NCBI GenBank assembly: GCA_903895725.1
Contig: CAITUV010000062.1
Span: 1 to 50,700, forward strand
Source: an uncultured Myxococcales bacterium
GTDB lineage: Bacteria; Myxococcota_A; UBA9042; CAIXZC01
Reading direction: 5' to 3'
Length of the DNA stretch: 50,700 nucleotides
Positions 32,605 to 41,900 of this stretch are shown in pieces. The stretch's first letter is position 1, and each line of letters starts with the position of its first letter. Under the pieces are notes generated by a model. That model was not told the DNA's origin. It saw only the letters and a program-made list of their open reading frames with translations, and did no database searches. Position numbers and translations under genes: made by a program.

Positions 32605-32633
32605 AGAATAGCCCGGTGCACCTGCCATTTCAA
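32605..32633 (-). promoter_or_regulatory. probable promoter of the small periplasmic protein
   Basis: Minus strand: TTGAAA (32628-32633), 17-bp spacer, TATTCT (32605-32610). Confidence 0.5.
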
Positions 32634-32744
32634 GTACCCCGCCCAAGACTCCTGCCGGCGGCCGCCCCGAAACCCTTCTGCGCCGCCCCCTTGTCGACCC
32701 ACTGCCGTCGCAAATCGTCCGTTCGCCAGAAAGACCTGCCCCCG

Positions 32745-34385
32745 CTAGAGGGCTCGGAACACGAACGGAATCTGGAACTCGACCGGCTTCCCTTCCGGCT
32801 TGGGGAACGACCATTCCTTGATCTTGCCGATGATGCACTTGGCCAGTTCCGGGTCGCCGGTATCGTCCTTGACCGCTCGGGCCGTCGCACGGCCGGCCAT
32901 GTCGATCTTGATGGACAGGGTGAGCTTGCCGCCCACGTTGGGGTTCTTCCGAGCTACCATCGTGAAGCACTTCTGGAACGCGCTGGACCGGGCCCGCAGG
33001 TACTTGTTGACCGCCTGCTTGTCCACGGTGCCGCCCACGAAGCTGCGGCTGGCATCCAGGTTGACGGAGAACTTCTTCTCCACGACCTTGGGCTTCTCCA
33101 CTTCGATCTTCTTGGTCGGGCCCTTGATCACGTCGGTCGACCCCGGCCCCTTGTCCGGCCCAAGCTCACCCGGCTTGAGGACGATGAGGCTGCCCGGACC
33201 GCCAGGACCGCCCGGCCCGCCTCCGGGACCATACCCACCACCAGGTCCGCCCATACCTTCGGCAATCCCGCCAACGCCGTCCCCCTCATCGAGGTAGGCG
33301 CTCCCGGGTCCCCCTGGAGACCCCACATCGAGCTGGCCGCTGCCGAATGCGCTTCCATCCTTGATCTTCCGGATGCCACCCGCCAGATTGTCGCCGAAGG
33401 CTCCGTCTCCGTCTCCCCACATGGACCCCATGATGCCGACGGCGGTCCGGTTGGAAACCATGATCTTGGCCCTCTCCATCCGCTGGTCGTCCGACATCGC
33501 CCCACGGTTCGCGGTCGGTTCCTTGAAACTGTCGCGGACCCGGTCCGCCACATCCCCGACGTCTACCTCGGCGCCTCCGGCGGCAGCGTCCAACGCCTCT
33601 TCGGTCAGCTCCGAGCCGTCCGACACCCCCAGGTCCGTGTTCTCCCCCTCGGCAATGCCCATCTCGTCGAGAGCTGTCTTGGGGGCATCCTTCTTCGACT
33701 CGTCGGTCTCCTCCCGAATTCCCTTCTCGACCTTGACCTTGTCCTGGTCGTCGCTCTTCTTGGTATCCTTCTCTTCCTTGGCACGAACGGAGGCCTTCAC
33801 CAGGGTCTGGAAGATCTTGACGCCCGTCTTGGGCGCCTTGGCCAGGTACCGTCCCGTCTGTCGCCACCAGACGTCCAGCCCGCCACCCGAGCCGCCCAGG
33901 AGGATGCCCGAGAACAGAATCGCAACCACCAGACCGCTGTCCACGGTCCGCCACCAGGAGCCCTTGGCTTCGGCAGGAAGCTGAAGCTTGGGAACCTCAG
34001 GAGGGGGCGTGACGAACTGGAACAGCACCGTGACGTCGCCCAGGACGATCTTGCCCCGGGATTCCTCCGAGATCGGAAAGTAGAACCGAGTGTCCTTGCG
34101 ATTCGCCAGCTTTCGTGTGGCGATCGTCTTGAGGTCCAGCACCTCCTCGCCCACCAGGACCTTGCCGAGCATGCCCTTCTCGAAACAGAGGACATACCCC
34201 CCGCCCTTCACGTCCACCAGCGTGTACGTGATCGGTGCGCGCGGAGATGGGACCATGAACTTGTTCTTGGGCGACTGCCCGACCGTGATCGCCTCCCTGT
34301 GCCGCTGGAGACGCTCCTCGATGATGCGGCCGCCCTGGACAATCCCGATCCGGAGGATCTTTTCTAGCTTCTTGTCCTTTCCCAT
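32745..34385 (-). CDS. GltG/GltJ-like protein: FHA-like domain, one TM, AgmX/PglI (TonB-like) C-terminus
   Basis: The 546-aa protein has a cytoplasmic N-terminal domain (about 1-125; AITVGQSPKNKFMVPSPR resembles an FHA-type beta-sandwich), one membrane helix (about 150-168), a long acidic then Gly/Pro-rich periplasmic linker (GGPGGPGGPGS near 400), and a C-terminal domain (about 450-546) matching the AgmX/PglI C-terminal family: NPNVGGKLTLSIKIDMAG, CIIGKIKEWSFPKPEG, FQIPFVF. In Myxococcus GltG and GltJ have this TonB-like design and link the inner-membrane motor to the envelope. Here the gene follows ExbB and two ExbDs directly, fitting a proton-motor-driven energy transducer. Start ATG 34385 is preceded by only a weak ribosome site. 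Confidence 0.85.
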   Translation of the reverse strand: MGKDKKLEKILRIGIVQGGRIIEERLQRHREAITVGQSPKNKFMVPSPRAPITYTLVDVKGGGYVLCFEKGMLGKVLVGEEVLDLKTIATRKLANRKDTRFYFPISEESRGKIVLGDVTVLFQFVTPPPEVPKLQLPAEAKGSWWRTVDSGLVVAILFSGILLGGSGGGLDVWWRQTGRYLAKAPKTGVKIFQTLVKASVRAKEEKDTKKSDDQDKVKVEKGIREETDESKKDAPKTALDEMGIAEGENTDLGVSDGSELTEEALDAAAGGAEVDVGDVADRVRDSFKEPTANRGAMSDDQRMERAKIMVSNRTAVGIMGSMWGDGDGAFGDNLAGGIRKIKDGSAFGSGQLDVGSPGGPGSAYLDEGDGVGGIAEGMGGPGGGYGPGGGPGGPGGPGSLIVLKPGELGPDKGPGSTDVIKGPTKKIEVEKPKVVEKKFSVNLDASRSFVGGTVDKQAVNKYLRARSSAFQKCFTMVARKNPNVGGKLTLSIKIDMAGRATARAVKDDTGDPELAKCIIGKIKEWSFPKPEGKPVEFQIPFVFRAL

Positions 34386-34519
34386 TCCGTGTGTTCCGTC
34401 ACCGTGGGTCGTCCGCTCTTTCCCGGCCGCTGCGAGGCCTGGTGCACCCACCGTGCAGCCCCCGCACCCTCATCCGCTGCCATTCAATGACAAGAAAGCG
34501 CTGCGCTCTCCTGCCCGAC

Positions 34520-34535
34520 GCCGGCTCAAGCCGGC
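34520..34535. other. hairpin between exbD-1 and the GltG-like gene
   Basis: GCCGGC / GCCGGC arms around TCAA, 10 bp after the exbD stop in the direction of transcription. No T-tract follows, so it is more likely an intercistronic hairpin or mRNA stabiliser than a terminator. Confidence 0.4.
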
Positions 34536-34544
34536 CGAAAAACT

Positions 34545-35246
34545 CTATTCGTTGCCGCCCTTCATGATGGCAAAGCGGAACTGCGACAGGCCGCCCTTGC
34601 CCTTCACGCCGATCTTGCCGGCCGTGTAAATGACTTCCATCAAGACGCGGAACGGAACCTCCCGGTCGGCAATCAGAGTGACGACGCCCTTGAACTTGCG
34701 CCCCAGGGCCTCGTCTTCCGCGATCTGCTGCTTGACCACCCGATCCAGCTCCTTGCGCAGCGGCTCGATCACCAGGCTGTTCGGGTCCCCCTTCTCCTTG
34801 TCCTGCTTGTCGACTTCGAACTTGAACTCCTTCGAGCAGATGGCATCCGACGGCTTCTTCTCGCACTGGTTGCGCTGCTCGAAGTCCTGGTCCGTGCACT
34901 CCGCCTTGTCCAGCGTGCAGTTGAGCTGCACCACAGGCTTGTTGTCGAGCACGATCGTCCGTCTCGTGATGAGAATGGCAATCGAGTCGTCCGACGGCCG
35001 CACCTCGGCCGTCGATGTTGCCAGCTGCATCCGGGCGTTCTGGACGATGTTCAACGGATCCGAAGTCGACGAAATCATGATGAAGAACAAGATGATCGTG
35101 ATGGCATCCATCAGCGACGTGATGTTCAACCCACCGCGTTCGTCAAGAAGGCGCCGCTTGCGCCGCTCAAAGGCCTCCTGAATCTTCTCGTCGGGGACGC
35201 CCCCGTCATCTGCGGCTCCCGGTACCGGCTTGTTCTCTTCGACCAT
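34545..35246 (-). CDS. ExbD/TolR-like proton-channel protein with the conserved Asp
   Basis: The 233-aa protein has a basic cytoplasmic N-terminus (RRKRRLLDERGG), one membrane helix starting LNITSLMDAITIILFF, and a periplasmic domain. Asp47 aligns with the proton-carrying Asp25 of ExbD and Asp23 of TolR. The periplasmic part is long for the family and has four clustered cysteines (NCTLDKAEC, NQCEKK, AICSKE). It ends with the usual TolR-like strand-helix region (GVVTLIADREVPFRVLMEVI). In M. xanthus the comparable subunits are AglQ and AglS. Gap to the second exbD is 45 bp. Confidence 0.88.
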   Translation of the reverse strand: MVEENKPVPGAADDGGVPDEKIQEAFERRKRRLLDERGGLNITSLMDAITIILFFIMISSTSDPLNIVQNARMQLATSTAEVRPSDDSIAILITRRTIVLDNKPVVQLNCTLDKAECTDQDFEQRNQCEKKPSDAICSKEFKFEVDKQDKEKGDPNSLVIEPLRKELDRVVKQQIAEDEALGRKFKGVVTLIADREVPFRVLMEVIYTAGKIGVKGKGGLSQFRFAIMKGGNE

Positions 35247-35291
35247 GGCCTACTCCTGCACGGAGATTCACCCCGAATAACCGCCGTTCCC

Positions 35292-35927
35292 CTACAGCAT
35301 CACGAAGACGATCTTCGGGAACATCTCGATGACCGTCGCCGTTTCCCGCCCGTCCGCATCCGTGGTGTGGATTCGGGCGGGCTTGGCACGCGAGTACGTG
35401 CACAGATTCGTCAAATCGGTTCCGTCCAGCTTGGTCCGCACCGCATCGATGGTCTTGGCCATCACCTTCCAGGGAATCCCGTCCTCGGCACCGATGTTGA
35501 TGCTGTCCACCTCGGCAAAGGCCTTGGACTCCTTCAATTTGACGATCTGAGTGTAGAGCCCGGCGTAGTCGTACTCGTCGTACTCCTCGCCCGCACACTC
35601 CTCACAGGGAAGCGTCGGAGCACAAACCCGAGCCTTCACCTTCTTCAGGAGGATCTCCCGAACGTCCTTCTCTTCGGTCCCGGACTGGATCTTGATCATG
35701 TGGTGATCTTTGGTCACCAGGACCGCCAGCGTGAGCAGCTTGGCACCGCCACCACCACCGCCGCCGCCGAACTTGGGCAGCGCGACTTCCTGCACCTTGA
35801 TCTCGTACAGCACGAAACTGAAGATCAGGATCGGGATGAGGATGCACAGGATGCTCATGATCGGGACCAGATCCGGATCGCCCAGATCCACAGTGTCGAT
35901 GTGACAACGGTCGGATGGCTTGCCCAT
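35292..35927 (-). CDS. ExbD/TolR-like protein lacking the proton-carrying Asp
   Basis: The 211-aa protein has a short N-terminus, one membrane helix (DLVPIMSILCILIPILIF, about 19-41), an eight-Gly hinge (about 54-61) and a periplasmic domain. Aligned on the conserved Pro with E. coli ExbD (NVTPFIDVM), the critical Asp is Ser25 (LVPIMSIL). It keeps the helix and periplasmic length but cannot carry protons in the usual way. It also has a CAPTLPCEEC cysteine group. It sits between exbB and the Asp-containing exbD, so a heterodimer with one active Asp is the natural reading. A structural or ligand-binding role is an alternative. Confidence 0.8.
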   Translation of the reverse strand: MGKPSDRCHIDTVDLGDPDLVPIMSILCILIPILIFSFVLYEIKVQEVALPKFGGGGGGGGAKLLTLAVLVTKDHHMIKIQSGTEEKDVREILLKKVKARVCAPTLPCEECAGEEYDEYDYAGLYTQIVKLKESKAFAEVDSINIGAEDGIPWKVMAKTIDAVRTKLDGTDLTNLCTYSRAKPARIHTTDADGRETATVIEMFPKIVFVML

Positions 35928-35985
35928 TGCCCGCTCTCCTGTTCAATTCGGTCGCGCCGGACCTTCGTCCGCCCGACCGGCCGGC

Positions 35986-36648
35986 CTACTTCCGCTCTTC
36001 CTCGACGGTCGACATGTCCCCGCCCCGGAGCCGGTAGCTCAGGAGGTTCTCCAGCTTGACCGAGTAGAGGTCGATCTCGTCGATGATCTTCTTCGTCACG
36101 TTCGAGAGGAAGATGTAGGCGAACATGCACGGAATGGCGATGATCAGCCCGAATGCCGTCGTGTTCATGGCCAGAGCGATGTTCCGGCCCAGGGCTTCCT
36201 GCCGCTTGTCGGCCGACACCGTGGCCAGATCCTGGAAGGCGAAGATGAGGCCGACGACCGTCCCGAGCAGTCCCAGCAGCGTGGCGATATTGGCCACAGC
36301 CTGGAGATTGCCCGTCCGCTTCTGAACCAGCGGAACCACGTCCAGCGTCGCCTCTTCCAGCGCGTTGTGAATCTCACGCTCGCCCTTGTTGGCACGCGTC
36401 AGACCCGCCTTCACCACACGGGCCAGCGCCGCATTCGGAGCGGCGTTGCACAGCTTGATAGCGCGGTCAATGTTGTTGCCCATGACCAGCTTCTGCACCT
36501 GGGCCATGAATGCGCGGGCATTGATGTTGTAACGGAAGAACAGGAAAATGAAACGCTCGATGACGATTGCCAGCGCCAGGATGGCCGTCAGCAGAATCGC
36601 GTGCATCCACGGAAAGCCCGTTGCAAAAGATTCGGCAACATAATCCAT
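35986..36648 (-). CDS. MotA/TolQ/ExbB proton-channel protein (AglR-like)
   Basis: The 220-aa inner-membrane protein has three membrane helices (about 15-38, 113-138, 155-180). Helices two and three carry the family's channel threonines: LLGLLGTVVGLIFAF and AMNTTAFGLIIAIP. It is the stator subunit that uses proton flow to move TolR/ExbD partners. The next two genes encode those partners, as in the agl motor of Myxococcus. Ribosome site GGGGGGAGG precedes the ATG. Confidence 0.93.
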   Translation of the reverse strand: MDYVAESFATGFPWMHAILLTAILALAIVIERFIFLFFRYNINARAFMAQVQKLVMGNNIDRAIKLCNAAPNAALARVVKAGLTRANKGEREIHNALEEATLDVVPLVQKRTGNLQAVANIATLLGLLGTVVGLIFAFQDLATVSADKRQEALGRNIALAMNTTAFGLIIAIPCMFAYIFLSNVTKKIIDEIDLYSVKLENLLSYRLRGGDMSTVEEERK

Positions 36649-36681
36649 TTTTTCCTCCCCCCTGTTAGTCGACTTTCAATT

Positions 36682-36707
36682 ATTCACCAATCCTCAGAAT
36701 GGTGAAT
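36682..36707. other. 8-bp-stem hairpin across the stop of the small gene, upstream of exbB
   Basis: Perfect arms ATTCACCA / TGGTGAAT with a 10-nt loop that contains the stop codon of the 107-aa gene. It lies in an AT-rich patch and could adjust exbB expression or protect a processed mRNA end. Confidence 0.5.
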
Positions 36708-37017
36708 GTTTTGCTGAATCAATAATCTTATCCAAGAAACTCTTTTCGTAACTAATCGTTTCGTACTTCGTCTTCATGCGCTGGGAGAAGATCAGGGCTT
36801 CCGGTTTGGGGATCTTGACCACGATCTCGATCACTCCGGAGTCCTCCTCCTCACCCGCTCTTTCCTCGCTCACGACCTTCCCTTTCTCCGCCTTCTTCTT
36901 CCCCTCAGGCTTGTCCTGAGCGGCAAGGGGCAGGGTAAGGCCGAGCAGAACCGCGGCGATAATACCAAAACCGAATCCCCAGTCAAACACTTTTCTCCGC
37001 CAGCTACGCAAGCGCAT
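36694..37017 (-). CDS. small exported or membrane-tethered protein in the motor operon
   Basis: The 107-aa protein has a basic N-terminus followed by a hydrophobic segment (about 11-33, ending LPLAAQDKP), either a signal peptide or an anchor. A Lys/Glu-rich linker follows, then IEIVVKIPKPEALIFSQR and a polar tail. I do not recognise a family. Start ATG 37017 with GGAGGGAG. Its place just before exbB suggests an accessory of the envelope machine. The last ~25 codons are AT-rich unlike their neighbours. Confidence 0.75.
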   Translation of the reverse strand: MRLRSWRRKVFDWGFGFGIIAAVLLGLTLPLAAQDKPEGKKKAEKGKVVSEERAGEEEDSGVIEIVVKIPKPEALIFSQRMKTKYETISYEKSFLDKIIDSAKHSPF

Positions 37018-37117
37018 TGCTCCCTCCGTCATGCGGCAAGCGGCCGTCCCGGAAGCGGACCCATGACACCCCGCATACGCACCGGGTTCCGATCTCTCTA
37101 CCGGCTACGCACATTCC

Positions 37118-38986
37118 CTAGCCCTCCGGCTCCAGCGGTACATCCCCCTCCGGCTCCAGCGGGGCCGCATCCTGCGGGGCCGCATCCTCCACCGGCGCCG
37201 GCTCCGCCGTCGGATACTCGATCGGGCTGCCGGAATCCGGCAGCGGCTCGGCAACCGGCTCGACAACCGGCTCCGCTGTCGGTTCCGCTGTCGGTTCCGC
37301 GGTCGGCTCCGCCGTCGGTTGTGTGGCATCGGGAGCCGGCTCCGGAGGCGGCTCCGCAAAGAGCTCGTCCACTCGGGTCTGGAAGTCCGCAGCCGAATTG
37401 CGCAACTCCCCAAGGAAGTACTCCACGTCTTCCGCCGAGGAGTTGGCCACGGCATTCTTCAGCTCGGTCACCATGCCGCCGAGACCCTCGTCGAACTCGG
37501 TGATCAGGGCCTGGAACGCATTGACCTTCTCGACGTTGCCGGCCGTCTGCCAGGCTTCCATTCCCTTGACCAGACGGGCCCTCAGCTCCTCCATGGACCG
37601 GATCTCGGCTTCGGCCTCGGGCTTGAGACGGCCCAGCTTGGCTTCCGCCTCGGCCTTCAAGCGGACCTCTTCATCCTTGGCCTTGCGCAGCGAGTCGACG
37701 TACTCCAGCGCCTCCTTGATGTACCGGTCAGCCGGGTCGTCCGCGGCCAGGTTGCTCCCGGCCACGTCCTTGTACTTGCGCAACAGCTCGACCGCCTTGA
37801 GGATACGCTCCTCCTGGGACAGGCCGCCAAACTCGTTCTCCCAGTACAGAAGCCCCCGGTTGAAGTACGCCGCTGCGAATTCGGGGTGCGTCTCCGAAAG
37901 CTCGGACAGCACCTTGTCGGCCTCTGCAAACTGGTTGAGGCCGCGCAACGCATTGGCCAGGTTGAGCCGCGCCTCCAGGAATTCCGGCGCATACTTCACG
38001 GCCTCGCCAAAATGCTGGGCTGCCTGGTCGTAGTTGCGGGTCTTGTAGAAGATCATGCCCATGTTGTTCAGGGCTTCGGGAAAGTCCCGCTTGAGCTCAA
38101 CGACCTTTCCGAACGCGGTCAGCACGCGGGCCCGATCGTTGACGGTGCGCTCTGCGATGAGCGCCATGTAGTACACGATCTCGACGTCCTCAGGAGCCAG
38201 CTCAAGAGCCCGCTTGTAGATGTACTGTGCCGTCTTCTCCTTGCCCATCAGGAAGTAGGCCCGAGCCAGGCTCTTCATGACGGACACGTTCACCTCGTCC
38301 TGCTTGAGCAGCCCCTTGGCCATCTCGATGGCCCGGAGGTACTCCTTGCGACCGACGAGCACGTCCACCTTCAGGTTCTGATAGTCCACGTTCCGGGCGT
38401 CAATGGAAGCGGCGGCATCCGCGATGGCATCGGCTTCGTCGAGCCGGCTCTGTCGGGCGAGCAGCGCAATGGCCAATCGGGCGGCTGCGACCAGTTTCCG
38501 GTCCAGCTCGAAGGCCTTTCGGGCCGCATCGGTGGCCTCATCGAGTCGTGCGAAGCGGACCAGGACGAGAGCCAGCTCGTGGTAGGCACGAGCTTCCCCC
38601 GGATTGGCAGCGATGATCTGTCGGAGCTGTTGTTCCGCCGCGGCCCAGTCCGCGCTTTCCTTGGCAACCCGGAACTGGTCCCAGCCGGCCCCGGTGGGCA
38701 GTGCAGCCTCGGCCACGGGCTGGCGCCCCTCGATGTCCGGAATACCGATGTCGTCCTCGGGAGGCACGACCTCCGCAGCCGGCTCGCCGCCCTCGGCAGC
38801 AGGGCTCTCCCCTACAGCGGGATCCGTTCCGGGAGCTGCCTCGTCGCCCAGCGGCTCCACCACCGGAGGCTGACCATCGTCCGTCGGCTCGTCACCTTCC
38901 CGAGCCGGCGCACCGACCGTCGCGCACCCTGCCAGGAGCAGGAGGAGGGAACCGATGCGTATGGTTGGAAGGAGCGCTTCCTTCAT
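37118..38986 (-). CDS. TPR lipoprotein (GltE/AglT-like)
   Basis: The 622-aa protein has a lipoprotein signal (LLLLLAGC, Cys21), an acidic Pro-rich spacer (about 25-85), a block of TPR repeats (about 95-400; SDAWxA-type units such as ARAYHELALVLVRFARLDEA and PEALNNMGMIFYKTRNYDQA), a helical segment and a C-terminal acidic tail with PTAE tetrapeptide repeats (about 560-580). In Myxococcus GltE/AglT is a TPR lipoprotein of the gliding machinery's periplasmic part. Ribosome site AGGAGAAG lies in the 10-bp gap after the upstream gene. Confidence 0.82.
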   Translation of the reverse strand: MKEALLPTIRIGSLLLLLAGCATVGAPAREGDEPTDDGQPPVVEPLGDEAAPGTDPAVGESPAAEGGEPAAEVVPPEDDIGIPDIEGRQPVAEAALPTGAGWDQFRVAKESADWAAAEQQLRQIIAANPGEARAYHELALVLVRFARLDEATDAARKAFELDRKLVAAARLAIALLARQSRLDEADAIADAAASIDARNVDYQNLKVDVLVGRKEYLRAIEMAKGLLKQDEVNVSVMKSLARAYFLMGKEKTAQYIYKRALELAPEDVEIVYYMALIAERTVNDRARVLTAFGKVVELKRDFPEALNNMGMIFYKTRNYDQAAQHFGEAVKYAPEFLEARLNLANALRGLNQFAEADKVLSELSETHPEFAAAYFNRGLLYWENEFGGLSQEERILKAVELLRKYKDVAGSNLAADDPADRYIKEALEYVDSLRKAKDEEVRLKAEAEAKLGRLKPEAEAEIRSMEELRARLVKGMEAWQTAGNVEKVNAFQALITEFDEGLGGMVTELKNAVANSSAEDVEYFLGELRNSAADFQTRVDELFAEPPPEPAPDATQPTAEPTAEPTAEPTAEPVVEPVAEPLPDSGSPIEYPTAEPAPVEDAAPQDAAPLEPEGDVPLEPEG

Positions 38987-38996
38987 CTTCTCCTCG

Positions 38997-41900
38997 CTAC
39001 GGGGCCCCGAACAACAGCAGCGGCTCCTGCGACGTGAACTGCTTCACCTCGCGGAAGAGCGGATACCGCTGCCTGTCCTCTTCGAACCGGTTCAGTTCCA
39101 CCAGGGTCTTGTAAGTCCACTCGTCGTACACGCCTGTTTTCTGTGCGATGTCTGCGGCATCCCGCCACCGCGAACGGGCGGTATCCTCGAACTTGGCCCG
39201 CAGGTCGCCGATCTGGATCTCGTACTGGTACTTGAAGTCCTCGTCCTGCGGCAGGTCGGACGGATAGGGGGCCGCGGCAAAGACTTCGGCCAGATCCTTC
39301 CAGAGCGCTCCCGCCTTGTACAGGGCGGCCACCATCCACTCGGCCGACTCGTAGTTCGTGATGGTCGCGTAGATCTTCTCGAGCTCCATGAGCTTGTCGC
39401 GCTTGAGCGCTCCCTGCTTGCGCTGCTGGGACGAAGAGGTGCCAAGCCGGATCTCGGAGTACTCGTCGAACCGGCTCTCGGCCAGGCGGAAGGCGGCCTC
39501 GGCGCAGAGCGTGGCGGGACGGGTCGCCGGCTTCTGCCCCGACTCTTCGTACAGCTTCACCACGTTCTTGAAATACTGCTGGGCATCCTTCTTCTTTCCG
39601 GCCTCCTCGGCTGCTCGCCCCAGCTTGATGGTCGCGGTCATGGCCTGCACCACCATCTTGGGATCCTTGCCGTACTTCTTGAGGAAGGAGGTCATCGAAC
39701 GCTCGGTTCGGACCTTGTCCTGTCCCTTCTCATAGAGGTCGATGAGCGAATAGGCCAGCTTGGCAGCGTTCTCATCGGCCGGGTACTTCTTGAGGAACTC
39801 CTCGATGAGCTCGGCGGCCTCGACATACTCCTGGTCGTTCTCATAGAGAGCTGCGGCCAGCAGCATCGACTTCTTCACGTTGGCACTCTTGGGATAGTCC
39901 GAACCGATCTTGAGGTAGGTCTTGACCGCGCCGGAGAAGTTGAAGAACTTCTCGTAGTTCTGGGCCAGGTTCCAGACGGCCATCTCACGATACTCGGATT
40001 TCTCGAAGCGGGACTCGTCGACCAGGCGCCGATACAGCGTGGCGGCCTTGTCGTAGAGCTGCACCTCCTCGTACGACCGGGCGGCCTCGAGCAGGGCCAC
40101 GTCCGCCTTGTCGAAGGTGGGGTTCTCGTCCACGATCTGCTCCAGCTCGGTGGCTGCCTTCGAGTGCAGCTCCCGGGCCTGCTTGACCTCCTTGTTCTCC
40201 TTGGCGGCCTTGGCCTGCTCGAGCAGCTCGGCGGCCCTCTGGAACCGTGCCTGGAGCCTCGCGTCCTTGATGGATGCAAGAATCTCGTTGACCGACTCGG
40301 CGTCCCCCTTGCCCTGTTCCTTCATCCGGTTGGAGACCTTCTCGAGGTTGTCGAGGTCGTTCTCCAATCGATAGGTTCGTGCCATGTCGGTGAAGCAGTA
40401 GACCGACAGCAGGGAGTGGTCACCCCACTTCTCGAGCACCTTCTCGTACTGCTCGCGAGCCTTCTCGAAATGGCCGTAGCGCAAGTAGATCTTGGCGATC
40501 TGGAAGGCCAGCGTCCCGGAGTACTCCCGGTTCTTCTCGCCCGGAAACTCCATGTCCACGTACTTCTGGGCATCTCCCATCCAGTCCAGCACCACCTGGG
40601 GGATCTCCACCGGCGTGACCTTGCGAGGCTTGGTGGGATCCTTGGCATCCCCCTGCTCGATGGTCGCCAGCGTGGTCCCCGTGGACATGTCGAAGATCTT
40701 CTCGGGGATCGGCGTGCCCGGATTGGCGCTGGCGGCAGCGGCCTCCACCAGCTTGGCTCGCGACTCGATGACCAGCGAGGCCGCCTCTTCCCGGTACGGG
40801 TTGTCCGGTCGATCCAGGTCCCGCAACTGGGAAAACACCTTGGCCGCGGCTACAAAATCGGACCGGCCGAACATTTCGACGTCCGCGTAACGGCGCATCA
40901 TCTCCACATACTGCGGATGGTTGGGGAACTCCCCGAGGAACATCCGGTATGCGTTTGCTGCCTGCTCGTAGAAGGGAGCGGCCGCATCCGCCCCCTTCTC
41001 GTCCTTCACTTCCTGGGCGTGCTGGTGCACGAGCTGCGCCTGCTCCAGCAGGTTCACCGACAGCTTGCCCGATGCCAGCTCCAGGGCCTTGGCATTGTAC
41101 TTGTGAAGGTCGGCCCACCGGCTGTCCTTGCCGTACAACCCGACCATGCGGTTGCGCTCCTGCATGGCAAGGTCTTCGTACTGGGCGCGCTCCGCCTCGG
41201 GCAGCGTGGTGGTCCGACTCAGCTCGAAGTAGCAGTAGACGATGCGGTCGTGGACCAGCGGGTTCTCGGCATCGTCGGGGAACCGGTTGAGGTAGTTCCC
41301 GTAGGCCTGCACGGCATGCTTGTAATGCTCCGCATCCCGCAGGTCGAACAGGAGGTCACCGTACAGACGGAGGATCTCCTTCTCGTACGGCTTGTTCCGA
41401 TTGATGTAGCGCAGCGCACGCTCGGGACCATAGTCCGGGTCGGGCAGATCATTGCCGTCCCAGTCGGCATCGACGAAGGAGTTCGCGATACTCTCGATGG
41501 CCTCCCGGCGCAGTGCGATACGCTGCTTCTTCTTGCCCCGCTGCTCTTCCCCGTAGTCGAGAAGAGAGAGGAACGCGGAAATGGCCTGCTCATACTTGAA
41601 GACCTCGAAGCAGGACCAGCCCAGCCGGTAGAGGGCGTCCTCGTAGTTCTCGTTGTTCTCCTTCTTGCCCACGACGGTGCTGTAGGCCTGGATGGCCTTG
41701 GGATACTGGGAGAGGTCGTAGTTGTTGTGGCCGATGAGCATCCATGCAGCCATGGCGTAGTCGCTGGCCGGATAGCTCGCCACCATCGCTTCGAGCACCT
41801 TGGAGGAGTCCTCGACCCGCTCCGACAGCCGGAGGTAGTAGCCCAGGAGGTACATGACCATGTCCCGGTACCGGTACTCGGGGAAGTCGGTCATCACACG

